DNA from: JBQLZQ01 sp052168355
Lineage (GTDB): Bacteria; Pseudomonadota; Alphaproteobacteria; DSM-16000; Inquilinaceae
DNA length: 43,098 nucleotides
Assembly (NCBI GenBank): GCA_052168355.1
Contig: JBQLZQ010000053.1
Span: 1-43,098, forward strand
Reading direction: 5' to 3'
Notes under the pieces: generated by a model
What the model was told of the DNA's origin: nothing
What the model saw: the letters and a program-made list of their open reading frames with translations, nothing else
Database searches by the model: none
Part shown: positions 8,947-17,282 of the stretch, in pieces
Layout of the letters: every line of letters begins with the position of its first letter
How positions within the stretch are numbered: position 1 is the stretch's first letter
Program-made: the position numbers and the translations under genes

Positions 8947-10263
8947 ATGGACGTTGAACTTGCCTTTGGTCGTCAGGGATTGACGGTAACGCTGCCAGCC
9001 GCGGCCCGCCCGACTGTGATCCGCAAGCCGCCGCTCGACATCCCGGGCGACCCCGCTGCCGCGATCCAGGCCGCGCTCGACGCCCCGGTCGGTTCCGGCC
9101 GCCTCGACCAGGTGGCGCGGGGCGCCGGCAGCGCCTGTATCCTGATCTGCGATATCACCCGCCCGGTCCCCAACGGCCTTTTTCTGCGTCCCATCATCGA
9201 ACGGCTGCTGGCCGCCGGCGTGCCCCGGGACCGCATCACGGTGCTGGTCGCCACCGGGCTCCACCGCCCCAACCTGGGCGCGGAACTGGCCGAACTGGTG
9301 GGCGATCCCTGGGTGCAGGAAACCGTCAGGGTCGAGAATCATTATGCCCGCAACGACGCCGACCACGTCCGGCTGGGGGTGACCCCGGGGCGCGGCGTGC
9401 CGGTGGCCCTCGACCGCCGTTTCGTGGAGGCCGAAGTCAAGATCGCCAGCGGTCTGGTCGAGCCCCATTTCATGGCCGGGTATTCTGGCGGGCGCAAGGT
9501 GATAGCGCCCGGGGTGGCCCATCATGAAACCATACGGACCTTTCACAGCGCCCGCTTCATGGAGGATCCGTTCGCCACCTCCTGCAATCTCGACCGCAAC
9601 CCGCTGCATGAGGAGCAGCTTGAAATCGTGCGCATGCTCGACGGCCCGGTTCTGGGGCTGAACACGGTACTGGGAGAACATCGGGCCCTGGCCTTCGTGT
9701 CGTTCGGCGAAATCATCGAAAGCCATCTCGCCGCCGTCGCGTTCGCCCGCCACAGTTGCGAGGCGCCGGTGGGGCGCACCTTCAAGACGGTGGTCACCTC
9801 CGCCGCCGGATATCCGTTGGACAAGACCTATTACCAAACCGTCAAGGGCATGGTCACGCCGCTCGACATTCTCGAACCGGGCGGTACCCTGATCGTGGCC
9901 TCGGAATGCTCCGAAGGCGTCGGGTCGAGCGAGTTCCGGGCGGCCCAGGAGCGGCTGGTGGCGCTGGGACCCACGGCCTTCCTGGAGACCCTGACGGCCA
10001 AGGCGCTGGCCGATGTCGACGAATGGCAGACCGAAATGCAGCTCAAATCGATGCGGGTCGGGCGGGTCCAGCTCTACAGCACCGGCCTGGATGATGCCGA
10101 CCTCGCGGTCACCGGCGTCGATCCCGTCCCGGATGTGGCGGTGGCGGTGGCCGATGCCATCGCCTCTCACGGCGATCCCGACATCGCGGTCATACCAGAG
10201 GGCCCCTATCTGGTGCCGTTCGTTCGGACTCCGGGTCAGGTCGCCGACCAAGGGCACCGATGA
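8944..10263 (+). CDS. larA: Nickel-pincer-dependent racemase/epimerase LarA family
   Basis: The product is 439 residues and is clearly of the LarA (DUF2088) family. The residues known from Lactobacillus LarA are all present: H107 in ATGLHRP, H175 and K185 in EPHFMAGYSGGRK, and H201 in TIRTFHS. In that family the Lys carries the covalent NPN cofactor, one His ligates nickel and the other two shuttle protons. The family racemises or epimerises 2-hydroxy acids by hydride transfer. Substrates range from lactate to malate, phenyllactate and aldonates, so lactate is not assured. It is the first gene of a four-gene operon with the whole NPN pathway; the stop overlaps larC (ATGA). A second ATG follows the first. 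Confidence 0.93.
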   Translation: MMDVELAFGRQGLTVTLPAAARPTVIRKPPLDIPGDPAAAIQAALDAPVGSGRLDQVARGAGSACILICDITRPVPNGLFLRPIIERLLAAGVPRDRITVLVATGLHRPNLGAELAELVGDPWVQETVRVENHYARNDADHVRLGVTPGRGVPVALDRRFVEAEVKIASGLVEPHFMAGYSGGRKVIAPGVAHHETIRTFHSARFMEDPFATSCNLDRNPLHEEQLEIVRMLDGPVLGLNTVLGEHRALAFVSFGEIIESHLAAVAFARHSCEAPVGRTFKTVVTSAAGYPLDKTYYQTVKGMVTPLDILEPGGTLIVASECSEGVGSSEFRAAQERLVALGPTAFLETLTAKALADVDEWQTEMQLKSMRVGRVQLYSTGLDDADLAVTGVDPVPDVAVAVADAIASHGDPDIAVIPEGPYLVPFVRTPGQVADQGHR

Positions 10264-11474
10264 CGGCGCTGCCGCCGATCGCCCTCATTGACCTGGACCC
10301 GGTCGGGGGGATCGCCGGCGACATGTTCGCCGCCGCGCTGCTCGACGCCTTTCCCGAGCGGGAGGCGCCGCTGCGCGACGATCTGGCCAAGGCCGGCCTG
10401 CCCCAGGGTGTCGCCGCGCGAACGGAGCAGGTCCGATCGGGAGGGTTCCGGGCGGCGCGGTTCCAGGTCGCCCAGGAGACGACTCATTCGCCGCCGCGAA
10501 CCCTGCCGTCGATGACCGCGTTCCTGCACGGCGGCGGTCTTGCCCCCGCCGTTCGCGATCGTGCCGTCGCCTTGTTCGCACTGCTGGCGGAAGCTGAGGC
10601 CAAGGTTCACGGCAAGCCCCTGGACGCGGTCCATTTCCACGAGGTCTCGGACTGGGATTCGGTGGTCGATCTGGTGGCGGCGGCCAGCCTGATCGCGGGT
10701 CTGGACGGCGCGTCCTGGCGGGTCGGTCCGCTGCCCCTGGGGGGCGGCACGGTGACCACGGCGCACGGCCGGATCCCGGTTCCGGCCCCGGCGACGGCCG
10801 AACTGCTGCGCGATTTCGCCTGGATCGACGACGGGGTGCCGGGCGAACGGGTGACGCCCACCGGCGCGGCCATCCTGCGGCATCTGATGCCGGCCCCGAC
10901 GGGTACGACCGGGGTGGGCGGCCGCCTTGCCCGGATCGGGGTCGGGTGCGGCCAGCGCACCCTGCCGGATCGGCCCAACATTCTCCGCGCCCTGGCCTTT
11001 GCCGGGACCGGCGGGACGGCGTCGGACGAGGACACGGTCGCCCGGCTGGCCTTTGAGATCGACGACATGACCGGCGAGGAGCTGGCCGTGGCGCTCGACC
11101 GGTTGCGCGCGCTCGACGGCGTGCTCGACGTCATGCAGGTGCCGGTGATCGGCAAGAAGGGACGGGCCGGCGCCGGCGTGCGCGTGCTCGCCCGGCCCGA
11201 CGCCGCGGAGGCCGCGGCCGACGCCTGCCTGCTGGAGACGTCGACCTTGGGGGTCCGCAGCGCCCTGGTCCGGCGTCGGCTGGCGCCGCGCCGGGACGTC
11301 ACCGTGGATGTCGATGGCGATGCCCACGGGGCCAAGCTGGCGCGGCGCCCGGACGGCGTGGTGACGGCCAAGGCGGACAGCGATGGGGTGTCCGGTTCGT
11401 CATCGCTGGCCCGGCGGCGCGACCGGGCGCGGGCGGTGGAACGGCGCGCGGCGACGGAGGATCCCGATGGGTGA
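10260..11474 (+). CDS. larC: NPN cofactor nickel-insertion protein LarC
   Basis: The product is 404 residues. It contains the LarC pattern: an N-terminal DxxGGIAGDMFAAAL (residues 13-27), a His-containing AVHFHEVSDWDSVVD block, the PVPAPATAELL segment and a C-terminal EIDDMTGEELAVALDRL region. LarC uses CTP to insert nickel into the bisthiocarboxylated pyridinium mononucleotide. In Lactobacillus plantarum larC is made by a ribosomal frameshift joining larC1 and larC2; here both halves lie in one uninterrupted frame. The start overlaps the larA stop and the end overlaps larE by 8 nt. The last 50 residues are Arg/Ala-rich and less family-like. Confidence 0.92.
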   Translation: MTALPPIALIDLDPVGGIAGDMFAAALLDAFPEREAPLRDDLAKAGLPQGVAARTEQVRSGGFRAARFQVAQETTHSPPRTLPSMTAFLHGGGLAPAVRDRAVALFALLAEAEAKVHGKPLDAVHFHEVSDWDSVVDLVAAASLIAGLDGASWRVGPLPLGGGTVTTAHGRIPVPAPATAELLRDFAWIDDGVPGERVTPTGAAILRHLMPAPTGTTGVGGRLARIGVGCGQRTLPDRPNILRALAFAGTGGTASDEDTVARLAFEIDDMTGEELAVALDRLRALDGVLDVMQVPVIGKKGRAGAGVRVLARPDAAEAAADACLLETSTLGVRSALVRRRLAPRRDVTVDVDGDAHGAKLARRPDGVVTAKADSDGVSGSSSLARRRDRARAVERRAATEDPDG

Positions 11475-12300
11475 CCGATATCGGCATCTGCGGACAATGC
11501 TGGCCGACAGGCCCGGCCGATTGCTTGTCGCGGTCAGCGGCGGGCTGGACAGCCTGACCCTGATGGCCGTGGCCGCCAGGGTACGGTCCGGGCCGACCCT
11601 GGCCGTCCACGCGGTGTCCGCCGCGGTGCCGCCGGAAGCCACGGACCGCGTCCGGGCGCTGGCGGCGGCGCGGGGCTGGGTCCTGCGGGAGGTCACGCCG
11701 GGGGAACTGGCCGATCCCGACTACCGGAGCAACCCGCTCAACCGCTGCTATTTCTGCAAGCGCAGCCTGTTTGCCGCCATGCGCCGTACCCTGGACGCCG
11801 AGCGAACGGCCGGGGCACGGGACGAGGCCGTGCTGTGCACCGGCACCAACCGCGACGATCTCGGCGATTTCCGGCCCGGTCTGGTCGCGGCGCGGGAAAG
11901 CGGCGTGTGGCAGCCCTATGTCGAGGCCGGAATCGACAAGGCGGCGATCCGCGCCATCGCCCGCGACGAGGGCCTGCCCGAGGTGGCGGCGCTGCCGGCC
12001 CAGCCGTGCCTGGCCAGCCGCATCGAGACCGGGATCGGCATCGACGCCGATGACCTGGCCTTCGTCAACCGGGTCGAGGGGCTGCTGGCCGCGCGTTTCG
12101 GTCCCGGCGACCATCGCTGCCGGATCACCCGGCGCGGCGTGGTCGTGCAGCTGCCGCCGGGCATCGCGCCCCTGGCCGACCCGGATGCCAAGGACGGGCT
12201 GGCGCGGGATTTGGCGGATGTCTGCGCCGCCGCCGGCTACCGGCTGGCCGGGGTGGAGGCCTATCGCCGCGGCAGCGCCTTCCGGCACTTCCCCGCATGA
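11467..12300 (+). CDS. larE: Pyridinium-carboxylate sulfurtransferase LarE
   Basis: The product is 277 residues, an N-type ATP pyrophosphatase with the PP-loop SGGLDS (24-29). LarE adenylates P2CMN and converts its carboxylates to thiocarboxylates. C94 and C97 lie in RCYFCK and C181 in PCLASR. C181 aligns with the sacrificial cysteine of L. plantarum LarE, and the set of three resembles the Thermotoga-type LarE in which three cysteines hold a [4Fe-4S] cluster and sulfur transfer is catalytic. I chose the ATG at 11467 because it gives the expected short lead to the PP-loop; the open frame extends earlier only inside larC. The stop overlaps larB (ATGA). Confidence 0.9.
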   Translation: MGDRYRHLRTMLADRPGRLLVAVSGGLDSLTLMAVAARVRSGPTLAVHAVSAAVPPEATDRVRALAAARGWVLREVTPGELADPDYRSNPLNRCYFCKRSLFAAMRRTLDAERTAGARDEAVLCTGTNRDDLGDFRPGLVAARESGVWQPYVEAGIDKAAIRAIARDEGLPEVAALPAQPCLASRIETGIGIDADDLAFVNRVEGLLAARFGPGDHRCRITRRGVVVQLPPGIAPLADPDAKDGLARDLADVCAAAGYRLAGVEAYRRGSAFRHFPA

Positions 12301-12962
12301 CCGATCTGCGGTTCGATTGGGATCGCGCGGCACGGACCGGCGTGTCCGAAGCGGTGTTGAGCGACGGCAAATCCGTCGACCAGATCGTCCGCATCGTCGC
12401 CGAAGCCGATACGGCCAAGCGGTCGCTGCTGCTGACCCGCCTTTCGGCGGACGCGGCGTCCAAGGCGGCCGGGGCGGCGACGGGGCCGTTCGATTACGAT
12501 CGCCTGTCGCGCACCGCCATCCTCGACCATGGCCTGCCGGACCCCGTGCCGTCCAAGGCCCTGATCGTCACCGCCGGATCGTCGGACATGGAGGTGGCGC
12601 GCGAAGCCCGCCGGACGCTGCTGTTCCACGGCCATGACGTCGAGATCCTGGCCGATTGCGGCGTCGCCGGGCTGTGGCGGCTGACCGGTCATATCGACCG
12701 CCTGGCCCAGGCCCCGGCGATCATCGCGGTGGCCGGGATGGAAGGGGCGCTGTTCCCGGTCCTGGCCGGGCTGGTGCCGGCCCTGATCATCGCCGTTCCC
12801 ACCTCCGTCGGCTACGGCGTGGCCGAGGCCGGCAAGGCCGCCCTGTCCACGGCGCTGGCCACCTGCTCCCCCGGCCTGACCGTGGTCAACATCGACAACG
12901 GCTTCGGCGCCGCCAGCGCCTTGATCAAGATCCTGAGGCTCGGACGGGACCCGCGAGGGTAG
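12297..12962 (+). CDS. larB: NPN cofactor synthase LarB (NaAD carboxylase)
   Basis: The product is 221 residues. The C-terminal two-thirds is the PurE-like (AIR carboxylase) fold typical of LarB, with AGSSDMEVAREA, a glycine-rich GMEGALFPVLAGL and PTSVGYG, ending VVNIDNGFGAA. LarB carboxylates the pyridinium ring of nicotinic acid adenine dinucleotide and hydrolyses the phosphoanhydride, giving P2CMN, the first NPN intermediate. It is last in the lar operon with an ATGA overlap to larE. It converges with the SDR gene, leaving only 7 bp, so a shared short 3' region must end both transcripts. Confidence 0.92.
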   Translation: MTDLRFDWDRAARTGVSEAVLSDGKSVDQIVRIVAEADTAKRSLLLTRLSADAASKAAGAATGPFDYDRLSRTAILDHGLPDPVPSKALIVTAGSSDMEVAREARRTLLFHGHDVEILADCGVAGLWRLTGHIDRLAQAPAIIAVAGMEGALFPVLAGLVPALIIAVPTSVGYGVAEAGKAALSTALATCSPGLTVVNIDNGFGAASALIKILRLGRDPRG

Positions 12963-12969
12963 GCCGGCG

Positions 12970-13707
12970 TCAGGCCCCGAACCCGCCATCGATGGTCAGG
13001 CTGGCGCCGTTGACCAGGGCCGCCTGGTCGGACACCAGATAGCCGACCATGGCGGCGATTTCCTCGACCGTGCCGTGCCGGTCGATGGCCATGAACGAGC
13101 GCATGGTCTCCGCCATCGGGCCTTTGGCCGGGTTGAGGTCGGTGTCGATCGGGCCCGGCTGCACGTTGTTGACGGTGATGCCGCGCGGTCCAAGCTCCCG
13201 CGCCATGCCCTTGGCCATGCCGACCAGGGCGGCCTTGCTCATGGCATAGGCGCTCAAGCCCGGGAAGGGCACGCGGTCGGCGTTGACGCTGCCGATGGTG
13301 ACGATCCGTCCCCAGCCGTTCATGCGCCGCGCCGCCTCGCGCGCGGCGACATAGGCGCCGCGAATGTTGACATCGATGGTCCGGTTCAGATCCTCCATGC
13401 TGATGTCCGTGGCGCCGTCGAACACCGCGATGCCGGCATTGGCCACCAGAATGTCGAGGCGGCCGAAGGCCTCCACCGTCTCCGCCACCACGCGTTCGAT
13501 CGCCGCCGTGTCGGCGCTGTCGGCCTGGATGGCGCGAGCCTTGTCCGGCCCGCCCAGCGAGGACGCCAGGGCATTCGCCGCGTCCGGGGACGATTGGTAG
13601 GTGAACGCCACCCTGGCGCCGGCGTCGGCCAGGTGCCGAACGATGCCGGCGCCGATGCCGCGGCTGCCGCCGGTCACCAGGGCGACCTTGTCGGAGAGAT
13701 CTGTCAT
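12970..13707 (-). CDS. SDR-family oxidoreductase (FabG-like)
   Basis: The product is 245 residues, a classical short-chain dehydrogenase. It has the cofactor motif TGGSRGIG (12-19), NAG (90-92), catalytic S140 in TIGSVN and the Y154/K158 pair in YAMSK. It is an NAD(P)H-dependent reductase of a ketone, hydroxyacyl or sugar; the substrate is unknown, and the 3-oxoacyl-ACP reductase label commonly given to such proteins is not supported by context. The upstream 215 bp holds a TCAAT-N6-ATTGA dyad. The start at 13707 gives the Rossmann strand at the normal position. Confidence 0.88.
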   Translation of the reverse strand: MTDLSDKVALVTGGSRGIGAGIVRHLADAGARVAFTYQSSPDAANALASSLGGPDKARAIQADSADTAAIERVVAETVEAFGRLDILVANAGIAVFDGATDISMEDLNRTIDVNIRGAYVAAREAARRMNGWGRIVTIGSVNADRVPFPGLSAYAMSKAALVGMAKGMARELGPRGITVNNVQPGPIDTDLNPAKGPMAETMRSFMAIDRHGTVEEIAAMVGYLVSDQAALVNGASLTIDGGFGA

Positions 13708-13788
13708 GACGCTGATGGTCCCGTTGCTGGCCCGAAAAGGGCTGTTGCTGAACGTACGATGAAGAGGTGGCGCGGCGGGACGGGGTGT

Positions 13789-13804
13789 TCAATCGGTTCA
13801 TTGA
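13789..13804. promoter_or_regulatory. Dyad upstream of the SDR gene
   Basis: TCAAT-N6-ATTGA lies about 80 bp before the SDR start in an otherwise featureless 215-bp gap between the SDR and GST genes. It is operator-like in form (TetR/HxlR-size palindrome), with no adjacent regulator. Confidence 0.3.
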
Positions 13805-13922
13805 TCGCGCTGGTGACACAGTAAAGTGCGCCTGGCGGGACGACTGGGTTGCGTGATCGTCGGGGGGCGGCCGGCATGCGCCGCGCGGCGCGCCTTCGCC
13901 GCCCGGACGGAAAAGACGGCCG

Positions 13923-14549
13923 TCAGACCGGTTGCATCGCCTGAGCGGCCAGCGCCGCCTGCACGCCCTTGTCCGCCTGCATCCGGTCGCGAAAGGCCTT
14001 GAGGGCGGCATAATCGTCGAGGGACAGGGGCGTCCTCTCGATCCAGCGGGTGAGGACATACAGGAACGCATCGGCGGTACTGCGGCGGCCCAGATACCAT
14101 TGGCCGCCCGCGTCCGCCAGCCCGTCGTTCAATCGTTCATAATGGCCGGCAAGCTTTCGGTAGGCGGCGTCCTTGACCTCGGACTGGGCTTTGGCGCTCT
14201 CGGCAAAGGCCTTGGCGGCGAAATGCGGGCCATAGGCGGCGTGAACCTCCGAGCTCATATAGGACAGAGCCTCGGCCTCGCGGGCGCGGCCGCGATCGTC
14301 GGACGCGCGCAGGTCCCCGTTCGGCGCGGTCGCGGCGACATAGGTCAGGATGGCCGCCGCCTCGGTCAGCACCGCGCCGTCGTCGAAGCGCAGCGCCGGC
14401 ACCTTGCCCTTGGGGTTGACCGCCAGATACTCGGCCTTCTTGTGATCGCCGTACGCCATGTTGTTGACGTCGATGGCGGCATCGGTCCAGCGCACCGCGA
14501 TGTGCGGCGCCAGGGAGCAGGTTTCGGGCATCGTGAACAGCGTGGGCAT
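13923..14549 (-). CDS. Glutathione S-transferase-family protein
   Basis: The product is 208 residues. The thioredoxin-like N-terminal half starts TLFTMPETCSLAPHIAVRW, has the cis-Pro segment GKVPAL and the gamma-glutamyl-binding LTEAAAIL. An all-helical C-terminal half follows from about residue 90. The family conjugates glutathione to electrophiles or reduces disulfides; the CSLAPH segment at the active-site helix fits the bacterial beta-class/YfcG-like type with Ser or Cys near the thiolate. It precedes the DUF5996 stop-to-start region on the minus strand, 39 bp downstream of that gene, and may be cotranscribed with it and pirin. Confidence 0.86.
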   Translation of the reverse strand: MPTLFTMPETCSLAPHIAVRWTDAAIDVNNMAYGDHKKAEYLAVNPKGKVPALRFDDGAVLTEAAAILTYVAATAPNGDLRASDDRGRAREAEALSYMSSEVHAAYGPHFAAKAFAESAKAQSEVKDAAYRKLAGHYERLNDGLADAGGQWYLGRRSTADAFLYVLTRWIERTPLSLDDYAALKAFRDRMQADKGVQAALAAQAMQPV

Positions 14550-14588
14550 GGGGCGGGTCCTTGAAGGGTGAGTGGATGAAAGGCGGGA

Positions 14589-15506
14589 TCAGGCGACAAA
14601 GCGGTTTTCGAAGGCGGTCAGGTCCCATTTGGCGCAGCGGGCGGCGGCTTCGTAGCTGTTGGTCAGGAACGCCAGCAAGGCGGCCGTCGGATCGCGTTCC
14701 CGGCGCATATCGTCGTATCGATAGACGGCCAGGGCCGATCCGTTGCGGTCGGTCCACGCCGCTCCCTTCGGCACCAGGACCGTCTTTTTCAGGCCCTTGG
14801 GCTCGGGGGCCGCGTAGGCGTAGAAGGCCGGCTCCCGGAAATCGTCGTCGCCGGGCCAGAACCCGACGCTGATCACCTCGTGGGAATAGGCTTCCCGGTC
14901 GGACTGGGTGCCGCCCTCCAGGGGCGGGGCCGCCCGTCCGGAAAACCGGGTCAGGGCCAGGTCGAAGGAATGCCAGAACAGATGCACCGGGGTCGATTTG
15001 CCGATGAAGCGGCCCCGGAACGTCTCCATCACCGCGGCGATGTTGGCGATGATGTGCCAATAGCGGTTGGCGGCCTCGGGATCGTAGGCGGTGTGGGTGC
15101 GATCCTCGGCGAAGGGGATGGTGCTCTTGTTTTCGTAGGGGCGGGCCAGGATGGTCACGTCGAGGTCGAACCGCCTCAGGATGGCGAACAGCGCTTTGTG
15201 GAACTCGGCCACCGATCTTCCCGGCACCGAAAACCGGTCCGTGGCGCCGTCGTCGGTCGACACGATCACCGCATGGTCGATCATGTCGAACAGGATCTCG
15301 AAGTTGCGGCCCTTGTAAGGGATGAGCGCCGTTGTCAGCCCGCGCGGCGACGGATAGAGCGAGACATGCCACCAATGGTTCAGCTTGGGATGGGCCTTCA
15401 GCCGGATCTTGCCGATGATCTGGAGAAACAGGTGCAGTGTTTCCTTGGTGTCCACCCAGTCGTCGTAGGGCAGGGCCGGAAAGGTGTCGGCGGTGGGCAG
15501 GCTCAT
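14589..15506 (-). CDS. DUF5996-family protein
   Basis: The product is 305 residues, matching DUF5996. It opens with PALPYDDWVDTKETLHLFLQ and contains KLNHWWHVSLYPSPRGLTT, LFWHSFDLALTRFSGR and a late GFWPGDDDFREPAFYAYAAP. It has no signal peptide or transmembrane helix. The biochemical role of the family is not established. The conserved Trp/His-rich segments suggest a ligand- or metal-binding cytoplasmic enzyme, but that is a guess. It sits between the GST and pirin genes with gaps of about 40 bp on each side, so a three-gene minus-strand transcript (pirin, DUF5996, GST) with an oxidative or xenobiotic theme is plausible. Confidence 0.8.
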   Translation of the reverse strand: MSLPTADTFPALPYDDWVDTKETLHLFLQIIGKIRLKAHPKLNHWWHVSLYPSPRGLTTALIPYKGRNFEILFDMIDHAVIVSTDDGATDRFSVPGRSVAEFHKALFAILRRFDLDVTILARPYENKSTIPFAEDRTHTAYDPEAANRYWHIIANIAAVMETFRGRFIGKSTPVHLFWHSFDLALTRFSGRAAPPLEGGTQSDREAYSHEVISVGFWPGDDDFREPAFYAYAAPEPKGLKKTVLVPKGAAWTDRNGSALAVYRYDDMRRERDPTAALLAFLTNSYEAAARCAKWDLTAFENRFVA

Positions 15507-15545
15507 CGCGGGCTCCTTTGCTTCGATAGGATCGGGCGGGATCGG

Positions 15546-16244
15546 TCAGGCCAGGTCGAACAGCAACAGTTCGGCTCCCGTTTCGGTTTCCAGCGTGATC
15601 GACGGTTCGGCCTGGATGGAGGCGCCGTCGCCCTCGCGCAGCAGATCCCCGTTGAGCGCGACCAGCCCCCGCGCCACCTGCAGCCAGGCGCGGCGTCCGG
15701 ACGGCAGATCGTGGGTCAAGCCGTGCCCCGCATCCAGATCGGCGGCATGGAGACGGGCGTCCTGATGGATCGTGACCGCGCCATCGGCGCCGGCGGGGCC
15801 GGCCATCGGGCGGAACCGGTTGCGCCGCTCGGCGGGGTCGATGTGGCGCTGCTCATAGCCGGGGGACAGCCCCTGCCGGTCCGGCAGGATCCAGATCTGG
15901 AGGAAGTGGACCGGCTCGGTGTCGCTGTCGTTGACTTCGCTGTGGGTGATGCCGGTGCCGGCGGTCATGCGCTGGATGTCGCCCGGCCGGATGACCGATC
16001 CGTTGCCCAGACTGTCGCGATGGGCCAGCGCGCCCTCCAGCACATAGGTCAGGATCTCCATGTCGCGATGATCGTGGCTGGCGAACCCGGCGCCGGGGAT
16101 GACGCGATCCTGATTGATCACCCGCAGCGCGCCGAACCCCATCTGGCTTGGGTCGCGGTAGCCGCCGAAGGAAAAGGTGTGGCGGCTGTCCAGCCAGCCG
16201 GTCTGGGTATGGCCGCGGCTGTTCCGGTCGCGAACGACGATCAT
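15546..16244 (-). CDS. Pirin-family bicupin protein
   Basis: The product is 232 residues, the normal pirin length. The metal ligands match those of human pirin: H57 and H59 in ASHDHRDMEI, and H101 and E103 in GITHSEVND. Bacterial pirins include quercetin 2,3-dioxygenases and redox-responsive metal proteins; the substrate here is unknown. I chose the ATG at 16244 because the protein then begins with the standard lead to TGWLDSRHTFSFGGYRD; upstream open sequence is a shadow of imuA. It is divergent from imuA, so the LexA box at 16359 lies 115 bp upstream of it. Confidence 0.88.
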   Translation of the reverse strand: MIVVRDRNSRGHTQTGWLDSRHTFSFGGYRDPSQMGFGALRVINQDRVIPGAGFASHDHRDMEILTYVLEGALAHRDSLGNGSVIRPGDIQRMTAGTGITHSEVNDSDTEPVHFLQIWILPDRQGLSPGYEQRHIDPAERRNRFRPMAGPAGADGAVTIHQDARLHAADLDAGHGLTHDLPSGRRAWLQVARGLVALNGDLLREGDGASIQAEPSITLETETGAELLLFDLA

Positions 16245-16358
16245 GGGGTCCCCTTCAGCCCGTGACAGGTTCTGAGATGGCGATGGGAAATCGTTTGTCC
16301 AGGTGGAGGATGCCGGGGGTGCGGGAGGCGGCGGACGATTGACTCCGGACGGGAAAAA

Positions 16359-16373
16359 GAACAAAATAGGAAC
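16359..16373. promoter_or_regulatory. LexA box (SOS operator) of imuA-imuB-dnaE2
   Basis: GAAC-AAAATAG-GAAC is an exact alphaproteobacterial LexA direct repeat. In reverse it reads GTTCCTATTTTGTTC, with the expected T-rich spacer. It lies about 75 bp before imuA, the first gene of an SOS mutagenesis cassette, which is where the family places it. Confidence 0.85.
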
Positions 16374-16445
16374 AAATAAGCGTGAGCGGGAACAGGGTAT
16401 GGGGATCCGGAGGCTGGGATTTTTGCTCCGGGATGCGTGGGACGG

Positions 16446-17282
16446 ATGGCGGAACGGGCGGCGGTATCTCTGGAGCGGTTGCGGGACCGGATCGCCCGGA
16501 TCGAGGGGCGTCCCCGGCGGTTGGAGGAGGGCGAGGCGGAGCCGGGCTGGATCTTCGGCGCCGCCGCCATCGACCGCCATGTCGGGGATTTGAGCCGCCG
16601 CGACGTGCATCTGTTCCGGCCGGCGGCCGCCGCCGATATTCCCGCGATCCAGGCCCTGGGCGCCGCTCTTTTGGCCAGGCTCGCCCTCGGCCAACCCCGG
16701 CGCCCGGTGCTGTGGGTGCAGACGAAGGAGGCCCGCCGGCTTTGGGGGACGCCGTCCCTGGCCGGTCTGGCGGGACTGGGCGCCCCGGCGGAGCGGGTGA
16801 TCTTTGTCGAGGCGGCGCGGCCCGCCCTCTATGGCCAGGCGATGGAGGAGGGGCTGCGGTCCGGCCGGCTGGCCGCGGTGGTCGGGGTGGGGCCGCCGCC
16901 CGCCTTTGTCGACAGCCGGCGGCTGCGGTTGCGGGCGGGGGAACGGGCGACGCCCTGTCTGTTGCTGGCCACCCGCGACGCCACCACGCCCGTGGCGGCG
17001 GCGACCGGGTGGCGGGTGGCGGCTCAGGCCAGCGGGCCCAACCCGGACGATCCGGCGGCCCCCGGCCGTCCGCGCTGGCGGTTGGAACTGATGCGTGCCG
17101 GCCACTGCGCGCCGGCCGCGTTCGAGGTGGAATGGGACGATGCGACGGTTTGCTTCCATATGGTTGCCGGATCTGCCGCTGGAGCGGCGGGCGCGGGAAC
17201 GTTTGCGCCGGAGCCGGCAGTCGAGCTTGGGGTCAAGCGGGGGGCCGGTCGGCCGGTCCACCGGCTTCGCGTCCGCGCCTGA
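16446..17282 (+). CDS. imuA: SOS mutagenesis protein ImuA
   Basis: The product is 278 residues and shows the ImuA layout: an N-terminal LERLRDRIARIEG helix, a RecA/SulA-like core with LWVQTKEARRLWGTPS, GLAGLGAPAERVIFVEA and SGRLAAVVGVG, and the terminal RWRLELMRAGHCAPAAFEVE. ImuA supports translesion synthesis by ImuB and DnaE2 during the SOS response. The ATG at 16446 was taken; a GTG three codons earlier (16437) is equally possible and neither has a strong ribosome site. Its last 143 nt overlap imuB in another frame, an unusually long overlap. Confidence 0.85.
   Translation: MAERAAVSLERLRDRIARIEGRPRRLEEGEAEPGWIFGAAAIDRHVGDLSRRDVHLFRPAAAADIPAIQALGAALLARLALGQPRRPVLWVQTKEARRLWGTPSLAGLAGLGAPAERVIFVEAARPALYGQAMEEGLRSGRLAAVVGVGPPPAFVDSRRLRLRAGERATPCLLLATRDATTPVAAATGWRVAAQASGPNPDDPAAPGRPRWRLELMRAGHCAPAAFEVEWDDATVCFHMVAGSAAGAAGAGTFAPEPAVELGVKRGAGRPVHRLRVRA

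Noticed and set aside
12940..12990. Terminator between larB and the SDR gene
   Set aside because: Only 7 bp lie between the convergent stops and no hairpin with a T-run is present.
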